Assembly: GCF_016522535.1 (NCBI RefSeq)
Contig: NZ_JAEHOI010000001.1
Location: forward strand, 221,241 to 285,240
Direction: 5' to 3'
Length of the DNA: 64,000 nt
Source of the DNA: Leucobacter edaphi
GTDB taxonomy: Bacteria; Actinomycetota; Actinomycetes; Actinomycetales; Microbacteriaceae
Shown here: one piece after another, positions 28,953 through 39,553 of the stretch
Position numbering within the stretch: the first letter of the stretch is position 1
Layout of the letters: each line of letters opens with the position of its first letter
The notes under the pieces: generated by a model
Told to the model about the DNA's origin: nothing
Databases searched by the model: none
Seen by the model: only the letters and a program-made list of their open reading frames with translations
Translations under genes and position numbers: made by a program

Positions 28953-29960
28953 GTGACCGGGGCGTCTGGCAAGATCGAGTCCGTGGAGCACGACATCGAG
29001 ACGAGCGCGCCGGCGGCCGACGACCCCGTGGCCGAGCGCGCCGGAGGCGAGCCATCGGGGGAGAGCGCGGCCCCCGTGCGCCTGCGCCTCGATCTCTCCT
29101 ACGACGGAACGGACTTCTCGGGCTGGGCGGCGCAGCCCGGCCTGCGCACCGTGCAGGGCGAACTCGAACACGCGCTCGAGACGCTGCTCCGCGGCGGTCC
29201 CCAGCGGCTGACGGTCGGCGGGCGCACCGACGCCGGTGTGCACGCACGGGGGCAGGTCGCGCACCTCACGATCGACGCGGCCGCACTCGGGAAGTGGGAT
29301 GGTCGAGCCGGGGCCGAGGGCGCCGAGGGGATCGAAGTGATCCGCGCGCGCCGGCTGAACGGCGTGCTGAAGCGTTCGGCGCCCGACGTCGTGGTGCACT
29401 CCGTTCGGGTCGTGCCGCCGGCGTTCGACGCGCGATTCTCCGCGATCCGGCGCCGCTATGAGTACCGCCTCCGCGACGAGAGCTCGCGGAAGGACCCGCT
29501 CACGGCGCGGTTCACCGCGGATGTGCCGCGGCTGCTCGACCTCGAGGCGATGCAGGCGGCTGCCGATGAACTGCTCGGGCTGAATGACTTCACCGCGTTC
29601 TGCAAGGCGCGCGAGGGGGCGACCGCGATCCGTGAGCTGCTCGCCTTCGAGTGGCGCCGCACCGAAGATGGGGCGTACGCCGCGAGGATCGAGGCCGATG
29701 CGTTCTGCCACTCGATGGTGCGGTCCCTGATCGGGGCGATGGTCGCCGTCGGTTCGGGGCGCCTGAGCCACGAGGGGCTCGTCGCCCTGCGCGGCGCGAG
29801 CGCGCGCTCGAACGCGTTCACCGTCATGCCGCCGCACGGGCTCTCCCTGGAAGAGATCGCCTACCCCGCGGACGAGGAACTGGCCGCGCGCGCGGAACTC
29901 ACCCGCGCCCGTCGCGGCGCGCACGAGGTCGAATCCGGTCAGGATCGGGCAGGGGAGTAG
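28953..29960 (+). CDS. truA: tRNA pseudouridine synthase A
   Basis: 335 aa. Makes pseudouridine at positions 38-40 of tRNA anticodon arms. The catalytic Asp lies in [35 protein letters not shown] is the second signature. The first ~45 residues are a nonconserved extension before [16 protein letters not shown]. Start chosen at GTG 28953, which has GGCGGAG 8 bases upstream; GTG 28983 is the alternative. It is divergent from the acyltransferase and precedes rplM-rpsI, a common order. Confidence 0.93.
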   Translation: MTGASGKIESVEHDIETSAPAADDPVAERAGGEPSGESAAPVRLRLDLSYDGTDFSGWAAQPGLRTVQGELEHALETLLRGGPQRLTVGGRTDAGVHARGQVAHLTIDAAALGKWDGRAGAEGAEGIEVIRARRLNGVLKRSAPDVVVHSVRVVPPAFDARFSAIRRRYEYRLRDESSRKDPLTARFTADVPRLLDLEAMQAAADELLGLNDFTAFCKAREGATAIRELLAFEWRRTEDGAYAARIEADAFCHSMVRSLIGAMVAVGSGRLSHEGLVALRGASARSNAFTVMPPHGLSLEEIAYPADEELAARAELTRARRGAHEVESGQDRAGE

Positions 29961-29990
29961 CCGTTCCCGCGGGAACCCGCGGCGATCCTG

Positions 29991-29999
29991 TGCTAATCT
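29991..29999 (+). promoter_or_regulatory. Extended -10 promoter of rplM-rpsI
   Basis: TGCTAATCT gives an extended -10 (TGn plus TAATCT at 29994-29999); a -35 is not evident. A 14-bp palindrome GTTCCCGCGGGAAC lies just upstream (29963-29976) and may end truA transcription. Confidence 0.5.
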
Positions 30000-30118
30000 T
30001 GATCCTTGGTGCGCAAGCACCCGATTTGTTGAGCCCTCCAAAGCCCGTGCACCCTCTGGGACCGGACGCGGAGCGGGATTCACGAAACACCTCCAATTCG
30101 ACAGAAAGCAGCACACCA

Positions 30119-30565
30119 GTGACTCGCACGTATTCACCGAAGGCCGCTGAGCAGAAGCACGACTGGCTCGTCATCGACGCCACCGACGTGGTGCTCGGCC
30201 GCCTCGCCTCGCACGCCGCAGCTCTGCTCCGCGGCAAGCACAAGACCACCTTCGCCCCCCACATGGACATGGGCGATTACGTCGTCATCATCAACGCCGA
30301 CAAGGTCGTCCTGACCGCCAACAAGGCGGCCCAGAAGAAGGCCTACCGTCACTCGGGCTACCCGGGCGGCCTCCGCTCGGTCAGCTACACCGAGCTGCTC
30401 GAGAAGAACCCCGAGCGCGCCGTCGAGAAGGCGATCCGCGGCATGCTGCCGAAGAACTCGCTCGGCCGCGACCAGTTCCGCAAGCTGAAGGTCTACGCGG
30501 GCGCAGAGCACCCGCACGCGGCCCAGCAGCCCACCGCATACACCTTCGGCCAGGTCGCGCAGTAA
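30119..30565 (+). CDS. rplM: Ribosomal protein L13
   Basis: 148 aa. L13 is an early 50S assembly protein. The N-terminus [20 protein letters not shown] and the motif [11 protein letters not shown] are diagnostic. GTG at 30119; longer readings of the frame run back into truA and were rejected. It shares an operon with rpsI, 39 bases downstream, as in nearly all bacteria. Confidence 0.97.
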   Translation: MTRTYSPKAAEQKHDWLVIDATDVVLGRLASHAAALLRGKHKTTFAPHMDMGDYVVIINADKVVLTANKAAQKKAYRHSGYPGGLRSVSYTELLEKNPERAVEKAIRGMLPKNSLGRDQFRKLKVYAGAEHPHAAQQPTAYTFGQVAQ

Positions 30566-30604
30566 CCGCGGCGCCTTACAGAGACGTCAGAGAGAGAATT
30601 CACA

Positions 30605-31084
30605 GTGACTGAAGAGCAGACCGTGGCCACCGAGAGCTACACCACCGAGACGCCGGCCGCGCAGGCCGCCACCTCGACCCCGCGCCCCGCGCTCACCGTT
30701 CCCGGTGCAGCCGTCGGCCGTCGCAAGCAGGCCATCGCCCGCGTGCGCCTCATCCCCGGTTCGGGCACCATGACCGTCAACGGTCGCGAGCTCGCCGAGT
30801 ACTTCCCGAACAAGCTCCACCAGCAGCTCATCACGGATCCGTTCACGGTCCTCGAGCTCGGCGGCGCGTACGACGTGATCGCCCGCATCGTCGGCGGCGG
30901 CCCCTCGGGCCAGGCCGGTGCGCTGCGCCTCGCGATCGCCCGTGCCCTCAACGAGATCGACGCGGAGCACAACCGCCCGACGCTCAAGAAGGCCGGCTTC
31001 CTGAGCCGCGACGCCCGCATCAAGGAGCGCAAGAAGGCCGGCCTCAAGAAGGCCCGCAAGGCGCCCCAGTACTCGAAGCGCTAA
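30605..31084 (+). CDS. rpsI: Ribosomal protein S9
   Basis: 159 aa. The first 35 residues are a low-complexity extension (Thr/Ala/Glu). The core follows: [37 protein letters not shown] and the C-terminal [12 protein letters not shown], whose final Arg contacts P-site tRNA. GTG at 30605. glmM follows 17 bases later, the usual actinobacterial order. Confidence 0.97.
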   Translation: MTEEQTVATESYTTETPAAQAATSTPRPALTVPGAAVGRRKQAIARVRLIPGSGTMTVNGRELAEYFPNKLHQQLITDPFTVLELGGAYDVIARIVGGGPSGQAGALRLAIARALNEIDAEHNRPTLKKAGFLSRDARIKERKKAGLKKARKAPQYSKR

Positions 31085-31101
31085 GCAGGAGCTCCCCTCG
31101 T

Positions 31102-32451
31102 ATGGGACGCCTGTTTGGCACCGATGGGGTTCGGGGCCTGGCCGGGGTCGATGTGACCGCCGACCTGGCCCTGAACCTCGCACACGCAGCGGCTCTCGTG
31201 CTCGGGCGTTCCGCCCGGGGCGAGAGCCGTCGTGCTGTCGCCGTCCTCGCCAGAGACCCGCGCGTCTCCGGTGAGTTCATCTCGGCGGCAGTCTCGGCGG
31301 GCCTCGCCTCCGCCGGCGTCGACGTGCTCGACGCCGGGGTGATCCCGACCCCCGCCGCCGCGTATCTCGTCGCCGACACCGAGGCCGACTTCGGCGTCAT
31401 GGTGTCCGCCTCGCACAACCCCGCAGCCGACAACGGCATCAAGTTCTTCGCCGAGGGCGGCCGCAAGCTCGCCGACGACATCGAGGACGAGATCCAGGCG
31501 GCGATGGATCGGCCCGCGATCGCGGTGACCGGCCGCGAGGTCGGCCGGATCCGCCGCTTCGCGGACGCCGAGGACCGCTACCTCGTGCACCTGCTCGGCA
31601 CGCTGGAGGGCCTCCGCCTCGACGGCATCCACGTCGTCCTCGACTGCGCGCACGGCGCCGCCGCCGGCATCTCGCCCGACGTGTTCAGCGACGCGGGCGC
31701 GAGGGTCACGGTGATCGGCAACGATCCCGACGGCTTCAACATCAACGACGGGGTCGGTTCCACGCATCTCGAGCCGCTCATCGCGGCCGTTCGCGAGCAC
31801 GGCGCCGATCTCGGCATCGCCCACGACGGCGACGCGGATCGCTGCCTCGCGGTCGACGCGACGGGCGAGGTGATCGATGGCGACAAGATCATGGCGATCC
31901 TCGCGCTGTCGATGGAGAGCCGCGGCAAGCTCGAGAAGAACACCCTGGTCGCCACGGTGATGTCGAATCTCGGGCTGACGCTCGCGATGGCCGACAACGG
32001 GATCGACGTGATCCAGACGGCGGTCGGCGACCGCTACGTCCTCGAGGCGATCAACGAGCACGGCTATTCGCTTGGCGGCGAGCAGTCGGGGCACGTGATC
32101 ATGAGCGAGCACGCCACCACGGGCGACGGGATCCTCACGGGCCTGCACCTCGCGGCGGAGGTCGTGCGCAGCGGGAAAACGCTCGCCGAGCTCGCGACCT
32201 GCATGACCGTGTACCCGCAGGTGCTCGTGAACGTCCGAGGTGTGGATCGCGCCGGCGTGAAGAGCGACGAGGTGCTGCAGCAGGCGATCCGCCAGGCCGA
32301 GGTCGCGCTGGGCGGTCAGGGGCGCGTGCTGCTCCGTCCGTCGGGCACCGAGCCGGTCGTGCGCGTCATGGTCGAGGCGGCCGAGGAGGCGCAGGCGCAC
32401 CAGCTCGCCGACGACCTCGCGGCGATCGTCAAGACCCGGCTCGCGGTGTAG
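31102..32451 (+). CDS. glmM: Phosphoglucosamine mutase
   Basis: 449 aa. Converts glucosamine-6-phosphate to glucosamine-1-phosphate on the way to UDP-GlcNAc. The phosphorylated serine is Ser104 in [12 protein letters not shown]; the Mg loop DGDADR begins at residue 242; [15 protein letters not shown] near the C-terminus binds phosphate. It starts with [12 protein letters not shown]. With glmS at 44178 the window holds two of the pathway steps. A strong terminator follows. Confidence 0.97.
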   Translation: MGRLFGTDGVRGLAGVDVTADLALNLAHAAALVLGRSARGESRRAVAVLARDPRVSGEFISAAVSAGLASAGVDVLDAGVIPTPAAAYLVADTEADFGVMVSASHNPAADNGIKFFAEGGRKLADDIEDEIQAAMDRPAIAVTGREVGRIRRFADAEDRYLVHLLGTLEGLRLDGIHVVLDCAHGAAAGISPDVFSDAGARVTVIGNDPDGFNINDGVGSTHLEPLIAAVREHGADLGIAHDGDADRCLAVDATGEVIDGDKIMAILALSMESRGKLEKNTLVATVMSNLGLTLAMADNGIDVIQTAVGDRYVLEAINEHGYSLGGEQSGHVIMSEHATTGDGILTGLHLAAEVVRSGKTLAELATCMTVYPQVLVNVRGVDRAGVKSDEVLQQAIRQAEVALGGQGRVLLRPSGTEPVVRVMVEAAEEAQAHQLADDLAAIVKTRLAV

Positions 32452-32476
32452 CGCGGTTCGCGGCGCGCGGCGCAGA

Positions 32477-32518
32477 ACGACGAAGGGCCGTCCCCGATTG
32501 GGGGCGGCCCTTCGTCGT
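32477..32518 (+). terminator. Terminator after glmM; left edge of island
   Basis: ACGACGAAGGGCCG (32477-32490) pairs with CGGCCCTTCGTCGT (32505-32518), with a further C4/G4 inner stem. The accessory region begins right after it. Confidence 0.85.
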
Positions 32519-32712
32519 CAGCGGAATTCATTCAGTTCGGATCGCTGTGGGGCGGACGTGCGTGACGATGTTCGGTGGGGTCGAACGGCGGAAAGGGAGA
32601 TGCTGCCCATCGAGCACGACCAAATCGAGGAAGCAGCGTGATTCCCGGAAGGTTAGGAGGGCTGCGTTGAGGAGGCTGAGCGGGGCGCAGCGTCGATTCC
32701 GCCAGCCGGCGA

Positions 32713-32718
32713 TAGGAT
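32713..32718 (+). promoter_or_regulatory. -10-like box upstream of hsdM
   Basis: TAGGAT 59 bases before the hsdM ATG; no convincing -35. The remainder of 32519-32777 shows no gene. Confidence 0.3.
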
Positions 32719-32777
32719 CGAATCAACACCTGATCACGCGCCCGCGAGCGCCGCTGCACGTAGGAGAAAAGCGCAGA

Positions 32778-34346
32778 ATGGCGAGAAAGTCGGCCACGGC
32801 CAAGCCTCAGAGAACCCTTGAGCAGACCCTGTGGGACGCCGCGGACAAGCTTCGCGGGAACCAGGAGCCGAGCGAGTACAAGCACGTCGTACTCGGCCTC
32901 GTGTTCCTCAAGTACATCTCTGACCGCTTCGAGGAGCGCCGCGCACAGCTCAAGGACGAGCTCGCTGCGGAGGGCATCAAGCCTGAGCGCATCGAGGGCT
33001 TCCTGGAGGACCGTGACGAGTACGCGAGCCAGAACGTCTTCTGGGTGCCCGCTGCGGCACGCTGGGGCGCGATCCAGGACTCGGCGAAGCAACCGGAGAT
33101 CGGCGAGACCATCGACAATGCTATGGATCTCATCGAGAAGGAGAACCCGACGCTCAAGGGCGTGCTGCCGCGCAACTACGGCCGCGACGGCCTCGACAAG
33201 AAGCGCCTCGGAGAACTCGTCGACCTCATCGGCTCGATCGGCTTCACGGCGACTGACGACCACGGTGCCGACGATGTTCTCGGCCGCGTGTACGAGTACT
33301 TCCTTGGCCAGTTCGCGGGCAAGGAGACCGGCAAGGACGCCGGCGCTTTCTACACGCCGCGATCGGTCGTCAAGACACTTGTCGAGATGCTGGAACCATA
33401 CAAGGGTCGTGTGTACGACCCGGCAGCGGGGTCCGGCGGCATGTTCGCGCAGTCGGCGAAGTTCGTGAAGGCCCACGGCGGCAAGCCCACGGACATCTCC
33501 GTGTACGGGCAGGAGTTCACCGACGCGACGTGGAAGCTCGCGAAGATGAACCTCGCGCTGCGGGGCATCGAGGCTGACATGGGGTCGCACTCGGCCGACT
33601 CGTTCACCGAGGACCTTCACCCCGACCTGCGTGCGGACTTCGTGATCGCGAACCCGCCGTTCAACGTCTCGGACTGGTGGGACGCGACGCTCGCGGACGA
33701 CCCCCGCTGGAAGTACGGCACCCCTCCGCAGAGCAACGCGAACTTCGCGTGGGTGCAGCACTTCCTGCACCACCTCGCACCGCACGGCACGGCCGGTTTC
33801 GTGCTCGCCAATGGCTCACTGTCGTCCAAGAGCGGCGGAGAGGGCGAGATCCGCCAGAGACTCGTCGAGGCGGGCCTCGTGGACTGCATCGTGGCGATGC
33901 CGGACAAGCTGTTCTTCAACACGGGCATCCCGGTGTCGCTGTGGTTCGTGTCCAAGGGCCGCGACGGCAACGGCCACCGCGCCCGGGCTGGCGAGGTGCT
34001 GTTCATCGACGCCCGCAAGCTCGGCCACATGGAGTCGCGCAGGCTCCGCGTGTTGTCGGACAAGGACATCGCAAAGATCGCGGACATCTACCACGAGTGG
34101 CGCAACCACGACGGCAATTACGAGAATGACCCCGGCTTCGCCAGATCAGCGACGATCGAGGAGATCGCGGAGCACGGCTTCGTACTCACTCCTGGTCGCT
34201 ACGTCGGCGCCGCGGAGGCCGAGGTCGATGACGAGCCGATCGACGAGAAGATCGAACGTCTGACGAGCGAGCTCTTCGCAGAGTTCGAGCGCGGGCGCGA
34301 GCTTGAGGACGAGGTCCGACGTCGGCTTGGAGCGATCGAACGATGA
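32778..34346 (+). CDS. hsdM: Type I restriction-modification system, methyltransferase subunit
   Basis: 522 aa. N6-adenine methyltransferase subunit; HsdM2S protects host DNA and is part of the restriction complex. An N-terminal helical domain (LEQTLWDAADKLRG, LVFLKYISDRFE) is followed by the SAM-binding motif DPAAGSGGMF at residues 214-223 and the catalytic NPPF at 292-295, so it should be active. ATG at 32778 has TAGGAG upstream; the frame is open for 77 further codons without similarity. ATGA overlap with hsdS. Confidence 0.96.
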   Translation: MARKSATAKPQRTLEQTLWDAADKLRGNQEPSEYKHVVLGLVFLKYISDRFEERRAQLKDELAAEGIKPERIEGFLEDRDEYASQNVFWVPAAARWGAIQDSAKQPEIGETIDNAMDLIEKENPTLKGVLPRNYGRDGLDKKRLGELVDLIGSIGFTATDDHGADDVLGRVYEYFLGQFAGKETGKDAGAFYTPRSVVKTLVEMLEPYKGRVYDPAAGSGGMFAQSAKFVKAHGGKPTDISVYGQEFTDATWKLAKMNLALRGIEADMGSHSADSFTEDLHPDLRADFVIANPPFNVSDWWDATLADDPRWKYGTPPQSNANFAWVQHFLHHLAPHGTAGFVLANGSLSSKSGGEGEIRQRLVEAGLVDCIVAMPDKLFFNTGIPVSLWFVSKGRDGNGHRARAGEVLFIDARKLGHMESRRLRVLSDKDIAKIADIYHEWRNHDGNYENDPGFARSATIEEIAEHGFVLTPGRYVGAAEAEVDDEPIDEKIERLTSELFAEFERGRELEDEVRRRLGAIER

Positions 34347-35473
34347 CTCCCTTTCCAAAACGTCCAATCGGTGAGCTGGTGCTGAATCTGGACAGGAAGC
34401 GCATTCCGGTGAAGGCCGCGGACCGACGAGTCGGCCCCTTTCCCTATTACGGGGCGAGCGGCGTAGTGGACTATGTAGATGATTACCTTTTCGAGGGTCT
34501 TCACCTTCTGGTGGCGGAAGATGGCGAGAACCTCCGCAGCAGAAGTACCGCCGTGGCTTTCCTTGCCAGTGGGCGCTTTTGGGTGAATAACCATGCACAT
34601 GTTCTTCAAGGGAATAACGAGAACGACACCAGGTACCTGTCCTATGCCCTTGAGGCCACTGACATTTCGGGGTATATCACCGGCTCGGCACAACCCAAGC
34701 TCAACCAAGCATCGCTTGCCGCAATCCAAGTTCCGGCACCCAGCTTGAGAGAGCAGCGCGCGATCGCGGCGACGCTCGGCGCGCTCGACGACAAGATCGA
34801 GTCGAACCGGCGGCAGCGCGCACTGCTCAGAGAGCTTGGGCAATGCAAGTATCAGGCCGCGATCAACGGTGACCATCGGCTGGCTCTGTTATCCGAGGTC
34901 TCTGTCTCGATCGCCCGTGGCGTGGCTCCGAAGTATGCAGATGCCGATCCCGAAGCACCGCGGGTGATCAATCAGAAGTGCATCAGAGACGGCTGGGTCT
35001 CGCTCCAACCGTCGCGACGAATGGTGGATCGCGTCGTAAAGGTCGAAAAGCGAGCGAGCAGCGGTGACATCCTCGTCAACTCAACTGGAACAGGCACGCT
35101 GGGACGTGTTGCCCGTTGGCACATCGGTGATGTCTTCGTCGATGGCCACGTCTCGGTCGTCAAACCCGACCCGAAGATCATTCCGCCCACGGTGCTCGCC
35201 TACTCGCTTCTCGGCCGCGAGTCGGATATCGAAGATCTCGCGACTGGGAGCACAGGTCAGACCGAGTTGAGTCCGTCGCGTCTAGCGGAACTTGCGGTGG
35301 TGATCCCGACTGCCGGTGATCTGTCAGATCTTGAAGAGACACTTCTCTCGATCGAAAACCGTTGTGATCAGCTCGCGGAGGAGATGCAGCGACTCGCAGC
35401 TCTTCGCGACGCGCTCCTCCCCGAGCTTCTCTCAGGCCGTATGCGCGCTGCAGAGATCGAGACAGCCCAGTGA
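34343..35473 (+). CDS. hsdS: Type I restriction-modification system, specificity subunit
   Basis: 376 aa, near the usual size for two target-recognition domains. The first TRD spans about residues 1-140 with [15 protein letters not shown], followed by a conserved helix ([20 protein letters not shown], about 134-153). The second TRD is about 175-320, with a second helix pair ([19 protein letters not shown]) at the C-terminus. It determines the bipartite DNA target, which cannot be read from sequence alone. Codon use is less GC-rich than in hsdM and hsdR, as expected for a gene exchanged often. It overlaps both neighbours by 4 nt. Confidence 0.95.
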   Translation: MTPFPKRPIGELVLNLDRKRIPVKAADRRVGPFPYYGASGVVDYVDDYLFEGLHLLVAEDGENLRSRSTAVAFLASGRFWVNNHAHVLQGNNENDTRYLSYALEATDISGYITGSAQPKLNQASLAAIQVPAPSLREQRAIAATLGALDDKIESNRRQRALLRELGQCKYQAAINGDHRLALLSEVSVSIARGVAPKYADADPEAPRVINQKCIRDGWVSLQPSRRMVDRVVKVEKRASSGDILVNSTGTGTLGRVARWHIGDVFVDGHVSVVKPDPKIIPPTVLAYSLLGRESDIEDLATGSTGQTELSPSRLAELAVVIPTAGDLSDLEETLLSIENRCDQLAEEMQRLAALRDALLPELLSGRMRAAEIETAQ

Positions 35474-38400
35474 TATCCTTCAACGAGAACATCGTCGAAC
35501 AGGCCGCGCTGGAGTACTTCGCTGAGCTCGGCTACGACGTGCTGCACGGACCGCACATTGCGCCCGGCGAGCTGGCCTCGGAGCGTGAGTCGTTCGAGGA
35601 CGTGATCCTGTGGGGGCGGCTGCGGGAAGCGATGCGTCGCATCAACTCCCATGCCAGCCCCGCGTTGATCGCGGAGGCGATCAAGGCCCTCAAGCGCGCC
35701 GAGTCGCAGAGCGCGATCGACGAGAACGCCCGCGTGCACAGGCTTATCGTCGAGGGCGTCGCCGTCGAGCACCGCGACGCCGACGGCATGATCCGCACGA
35801 CGCGGCTGCAGCTGGTCGACTTCGACGCCCCCTTGAGTAACGACTGGGTCGCCATCAACCAGTTCACGATCGTGGAGAATGGCAAGAAGCGCCGCCCCGA
35901 TGTGCTCGTGATGCTGAACGGCATGCCGGTGTCGCTGCTGGAGCTGAAGAACCCCGCCGCCGAGAACGCGACCCTCAAGTCGGCGTGGAACCAGGTGCAG
36001 ACATACCGGCAAGACATCCCCTCGGTGTTCGTGCCGAACGCGGTCACGGTGATCTCTGACGGCGTGTCTTCCGCGATGAGCAGCTACTCGGGCGCGTTCG
36101 AGCACTACGCGCCATGGAAGACGATCGAGGGCCGCAAGGTCGTGACCGACCGCCCCGCACTGGAGGTGCTCGTCAAGGGCGTGTTCGAGCCTGTGCGCTT
36201 CCTCGACATCTTGAAGAACTTCGTCGTGTTCAGCGACGAGACCGTGACGGACAAGAGCACCGGCCAGCCGACGCGCACGCTCGTGAAGCGAGTGGCGAAG
36301 TACCACCAGTACTGGGCGGTCAACGCCGCGGTCGAGTCGACCGTTGCTGCTTCCCGCCCTGACGGCGACCGACGCGGTGGCGTGGTGTGGCACACGCAGG
36401 GCTCGGGCAAGAGCTTCGAGATGGTGTTCTACGCGGCGAAGATCATGCGGGACCCGCGCATGGCGAACCCGACGCTCGTGTTCATCACCGACCGCAACGA
36501 CCTCGACGACCAGCTGTTCGGCGAGACCTTCGCGCCGGCGCGCATCCTGCCGGAGACGCCGGTGCAGGCGTCGACGCGCACAGACCTCCGTGACAAGCTC
36601 AGGCGGGCCTCTGGCGGGATCGTGTTCACGACGCTGCAGAAGTTCGCCCCTGGCGAGGACGGCGACGTCAATCCGGTACTGACGGATCGCAGGAACGTGG
36701 TCGTAATCGCCGACGAGGCGCACCGTTCTCAGTACGGCTTCGGCGAGACGCTCGACCGCCACGGCAGGCTGAAGGCAGGCCTCGCGAAGCACATGCGCGA
36801 CGCGCTACCGGGTGCGACGTACCTCGGCTTCACCGGCACGCCGATCGAGTCGAACGACAAGTCGACCCGTGCAGTGTTCGGTGACTACATCGACGTCTAC
36901 GACCTCACGCGCGCAGTGGACGACGGCGCGACTGTCAAGATCTTCTACGAGTCCAGGCTGGCCCGCGTCGAGCTCTCGGACGCCGACCTCTCAGCGCTCG
37001 ACGAGCTCGCCGACGAGATCACGGAGACAGTGGAAGAGGACACTGCGACGGCGGCGAAGTCGCGCTGGTCGCGGCTGGAGGCGATCGTCGGCGCGGAGTC
37101 GCGACTCGATCTCGTGGCGCAGGACATCGTCGACCACTGGGAGAAACGCCGAGAGGCGATGCTCGGCAAGGGCATGATCGTCGCGATGAGCCGCAGGATC
37201 GCCGTGCGCCTCTACGAGAAGCTCGTCGAGCTCAGGCCCGACTGGCACTCGGACGATCCCGAGAAGGGGAGGCTCAAGGTCGTCATGACCGGATCCGCTG
37301 CTGATCCCGCGGAGTTCCAGCCGCACATCCACTCGAAGGACGTGCGCAAGGATCTGAAGCTCCGGGCGAAGAACGCCGACGATCCGCTGGAGCTCGTGAT
37401 CGTGCGCGACATGTGGCTCACCGGCTTCGACGCGCCGTCGATGCACACGATGTACGTCGACAAGACGATGCAGGGCGCTGGCCTCATGCAGGCGATCGCC
37501 CGCGTGAACCGCACGTTCCGCGACAAGCCCGGCGGGCTGATCGTGGACTACATCGGGCTCTTCGCCAACCTCCAGGACGCCCTGCAGGAGTACTCGCCAT
37601 CGGACCGCGACCAGGCGGGCGTGCCGATCGAGGAGATCGTGAGCGCGATGCTGGAGAAGCACGACGTCGTGCGCGGCATCCTGCACAGCGTCCCCTACGA
37701 CGCCTCGCCAGGGCTGTCGTCGTCTCAGCGCCTCGCGGAGTACGCGAAGGTGCTCGACTTCGTGATGGCGGACCCCGACCGAACGAAGCGTTTCAACGAC
37801 GAGGTGCTCGCGCTGGCGAAGGCGTTCGCGCTGGCTGGCGCGCGTGACGAGGCCGCGGCGATCCGCGACGACGTGCGTCTGTTCACGGACGTGCGCGCGG
37901 CGATCCTGAAGATCCTGAACCCCGACTCGGGCCGCGGAGGCTCCGGCGCGGTGGAGATCGATACCGCGCTCGGGCAGCTGCTCAACGAGGCTGTTGCAGC
38001 CGAGGACGTCGTTGACGTCTACAAGCTGGCGGGCGTCGAGACGCCGGAGATCTCGATCCTGAGCGACGAGTTCCTGGACTCTCTCGCCGGCAAGGACAAG
38101 CCGAACCTCCAGATGGGGCTGCTCCGAAAGATCCTGAACGACCAGATCCGCACGGTGCAGCGCAAGAACATCGTGCAGGGGCGGAAGTTCTCGGAGATGC
38201 TCGACGAGGCCGTGAAGCGCTACACGAACAGGTCTCTGTCGACTGCGGAGATCATCGCTGAGCTCGTAAAGCTCGCGAAGCAGGTGCGCGACGACCAGGC
38301 CCGGCACAACGCTCTCGGGCTCCGCGAGGACGAGGTCGCGTTTTACGACGCCGTCGTACAAAACGACGCAGCCGTGCTGGAGCTCGGCGATGAGACGCTG

Positions 38401-38598
38401 AAGGCGATCGCACGGGACCTCGTGAAGTCCGTGCAACAGTCGGCGACGATCGACTGGAACCTCAAGGAGTCGGTGCTGGCGGCGATGCGCTCGAAGGTGC
38501 GCAGGATCCTGGCGCGCTACGACTATCCGCCGGACGCGGAGGAAGCTGCGGTCGAGCTCGTGCTGAAGCAGGCGGAGGTGTTCGCTGCGGCGGCATAA
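35470..38598 (+). CDS. hsdR: Type I restriction-modification system, endonuclease/translocase subunit
   Basis: 1042 aa. N-terminal PD-(D/E)xK nuclease: Asp144 in RPDVLV and Glu158-x-Lys160 in LLELKNP. The SF2 motor follows with Walker A TQGSGKS at 309-315, DEAH at 415-418, and motif III near [15 protein letters not shown]. The C-terminal helical region binds the methyltransferase core. All catalytic residues seem present, so restriction should work. GTG at 35470 overlaps the hsdS stop. hsdM-hsdS-hsdR order and coupling imply one transcript. Confidence 0.96.
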   Translation: MISFNENIVEQAALEYFAELGYDVLHGPHIAPGELASERESFEDVILWGRLREAMRRINSHASPALIAEAIKALKRAESQSAIDENARVHRLIVEGVAVEHRDADGMIRTTRLQLVDFDAPLSNDWVAINQFTIVENGKKRRPDVLVMLNGMPVSLLELKNPAAENATLKSAWNQVQTYRQDIPSVFVPNAVTVISDGVSSAMSSYSGAFEHYAPWKTIEGRKVVTDRPALEVLVKGVFEPVRFLDILKNFVVFSDETVTDKSTGQPTRTLVKRVAKYHQYWAVNAAVESTVAASRPDGDRRGGVVWHTQGSGKSFEMVFYAAKIMRDPRMANPTLVFITDRNDLDDQLFGETFAPARILPETPVQASTRTDLRDKLRRASGGIVFTTLQKFAPGEDGDVNPVLTDRRNVVVIADEAHRSQYGFGETLDRHGRLKAGLAKHMRDALPGATYLGFTGTPIESNDKSTRAVFGDYIDVYDLTRAVDDGATVKIFYESRLARVELSDADLSALDELADEITETVEEDTATAAKSRWSRLEAIVGAESRLDLVAQDIVDHWEKRREAMLGKGMIVAMSRRIAVRLYEKLVELRPDWHSDDPEKGRLKVVMTGSAADPAEFQPHIHSKDVRKDLKLRAKNADDPLELVIVRDMWLTGFDAPSMHTMYVDKTMQGAGLMQAIARVNRTFRDKPGGLIVDYIGLFANLQDALQEYSPSDRDQAGVPIEEIVSAMLEKHDVVRGILHSVPYDASPGLSSSQRLAEYAKVLDFVMADPDRTKRFNDEVLALAKAFALAGARDEAAAIRDDVRLFTDVRAAILKILNPDSGRGGSGAVEIDTALGQLLNEAVAAEDVVDVYKLAGVETPEISILSDEFLDSLAGKDKPNLQMGLLRKILNDQIRTVQRKNIVQGRKFSEMLDEAVKRYTNRSLSTAEIIAELVKLAKQVRDDQARHNALGLREDEVAFYDAVVQNDAAVLELGDETLKAIARDLVKSVQQSATIDWNLKESVLAAMRSKVRRILARYDYPPDAEEAAVELVLKQAEVFAAAA

Positions 38599-38635
38599 TG
38601 CCATCAAGCAGTCCCGACCTGAGGAGTGAAGAGCA

Positions 38636-39358
38636 GTGAACGACCCACAGCTGTCCAATGCGGCACGCTTCATCGACGCCTACAACCGAGTAGACCGCCA
38701 GCTCGAAGGGAAGCAGTCTGACACCGACTACGTCTCTTTCTCGAAGCGGGTCCGAGCCAGTAAGCTGCTGGTCGCTCCGACGCGAGACGTGCTCCTCGAC
38801 TACGCGGAGCTGCGCAATGTGATCCTTCACACGAGGGGTTCTCACACAGGCGATCCGATCGCGGAACCGAGGGACAGAGTCGTCGAGGAGTTCGAGCGGA
38901 TCGCGGATCAGCTCGAGAACCCTCCCCGAGTTGCTTCCGTGATGCCGAACCAGCAAGTGGGTGTGCTCGACGAGACGAGCGACTCCGGCGAGTTCCTCGA
39001 TCTTGTGAGGGAGCACAACTTCTCACAGGCTCCTGTCCGCATGGGCGATGGGAGCCTGGAGCTGATCACCACGAACGCTGTGGCACGATGGCTCGCTTCC
39101 GAATATTTAGCGTTCTCGGGTGCTGCTATCGAGCACGCTTCGCTGGGCGAGGTCCTCAAGTTCTCAGAGGCGGAGGACAAGGTCCTCGTGCGATCACGCG
39201 AGATGACTGTAGTCCAGGCCTGGCGCGTCTTCGCAGGCTTGGAGAACAACACCCCGCCCCAGGCCCTCGCGATCACCCATTCAGGGAAGGTCAGTGAGAA
39301 GCCGCTGGCTCTCGTCGTCCGCTCGGACCTTCCCGCGCTCCTGAAGGTGCTCCTATAG
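38636..39358 (+). CDS. HEPN-like/CBS-domain protein linked to type I RM
   Basis: 240 aa, family not recognised by name. The N-terminal ~95 residues look all-helical and contain R60-N-V-I-L-H65, an R-x4-H motif with a polar residue after Arg, as in HEPN ribonucleases. Residues ~98-240 resemble a pair of CBS modules: VASVMPNQQVGVLDET, SQAPVRMGDGSLELITTNAVARWL, then VLVRSREMTVVQAWRVF and a closing PLALVVRSDLPALL; CBS pairs bind adenosine nucleotides. GTG start with GAGGAG 8 bases before it, 37 bases after hsdR on the same strand. The domain calls come from motifs read by eye. A nucleotide-gated RNase acting with the RM system is a hypothesis. Confidence 0.6.
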   Translation: MNDPQLSNAARFIDAYNRVDRQLEGKQSDTDYVSFSKRVRASKLLVAPTRDVLLDYAELRNVILHTRGSHTGDPIAEPRDRVVEEFERIADQLENPPRVASVMPNQQVGVLDETSDSGEFLDLVREHNFSQAPVRMGDGSLELITTNAVARWLASEYLAFSGAAIEHASLGEVLKFSEAEDKVLVRSREMTVVQAWRVFAGLENNTPPQALAITHSGKVSEKPLALVVRSDLPALLKVLL

Positions 39359-39491
39359 CTTTACGGTGAGCGCCGCTCTCGACGTCTGTGGTATGGTTCC
39401 TCCTACGTTCAAGAGTCGTGACCGTAGGTACCTGGCCGGTCGCGCGACAACCCGAATCCATCGATTCCCGGGTGTCCCAGGGGAAGAACGG

Positions 39492-39513
39492 GCGGCATGG
39501 GATCTCATGCCGC
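39492..39513 (+). repeat. Inverted repeat upstream of the 193-aa gene
   Basis: GCGGCATG (39492-39499), GGATCT, CATGCCGC (39506-39513): 8-bp perfect arms, 40 bases before the ATG at 39554. It could be an operator or a leader hairpin. The rest of 39359-39553 shows no gene. Confidence 0.4.
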
Positions 39514-39553
39514 AAGATTCGATGGGGCGATGCCCCGGAGAGGGGCTGTTCTC

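Noticed and set aside
34343..35473. Phase-variable or broken hsdS
   Set aside because: The frame is intact with two recognition domains and no homopolymer or inverted-repeat partner gene was found.
35368..38673. Long minus-strand frames opposite hsdR
   Set aside because: They mirror the hsdR codon pattern and carry no motif, while hsdR has all catalytic motifs in frame.
39359..39553. tRNA gene or att site in the island
   Set aside because: No cloverleaf or CCA-like end was found; the hairpin at 39492-39513 is isolated. The same holds for 42527-43049.
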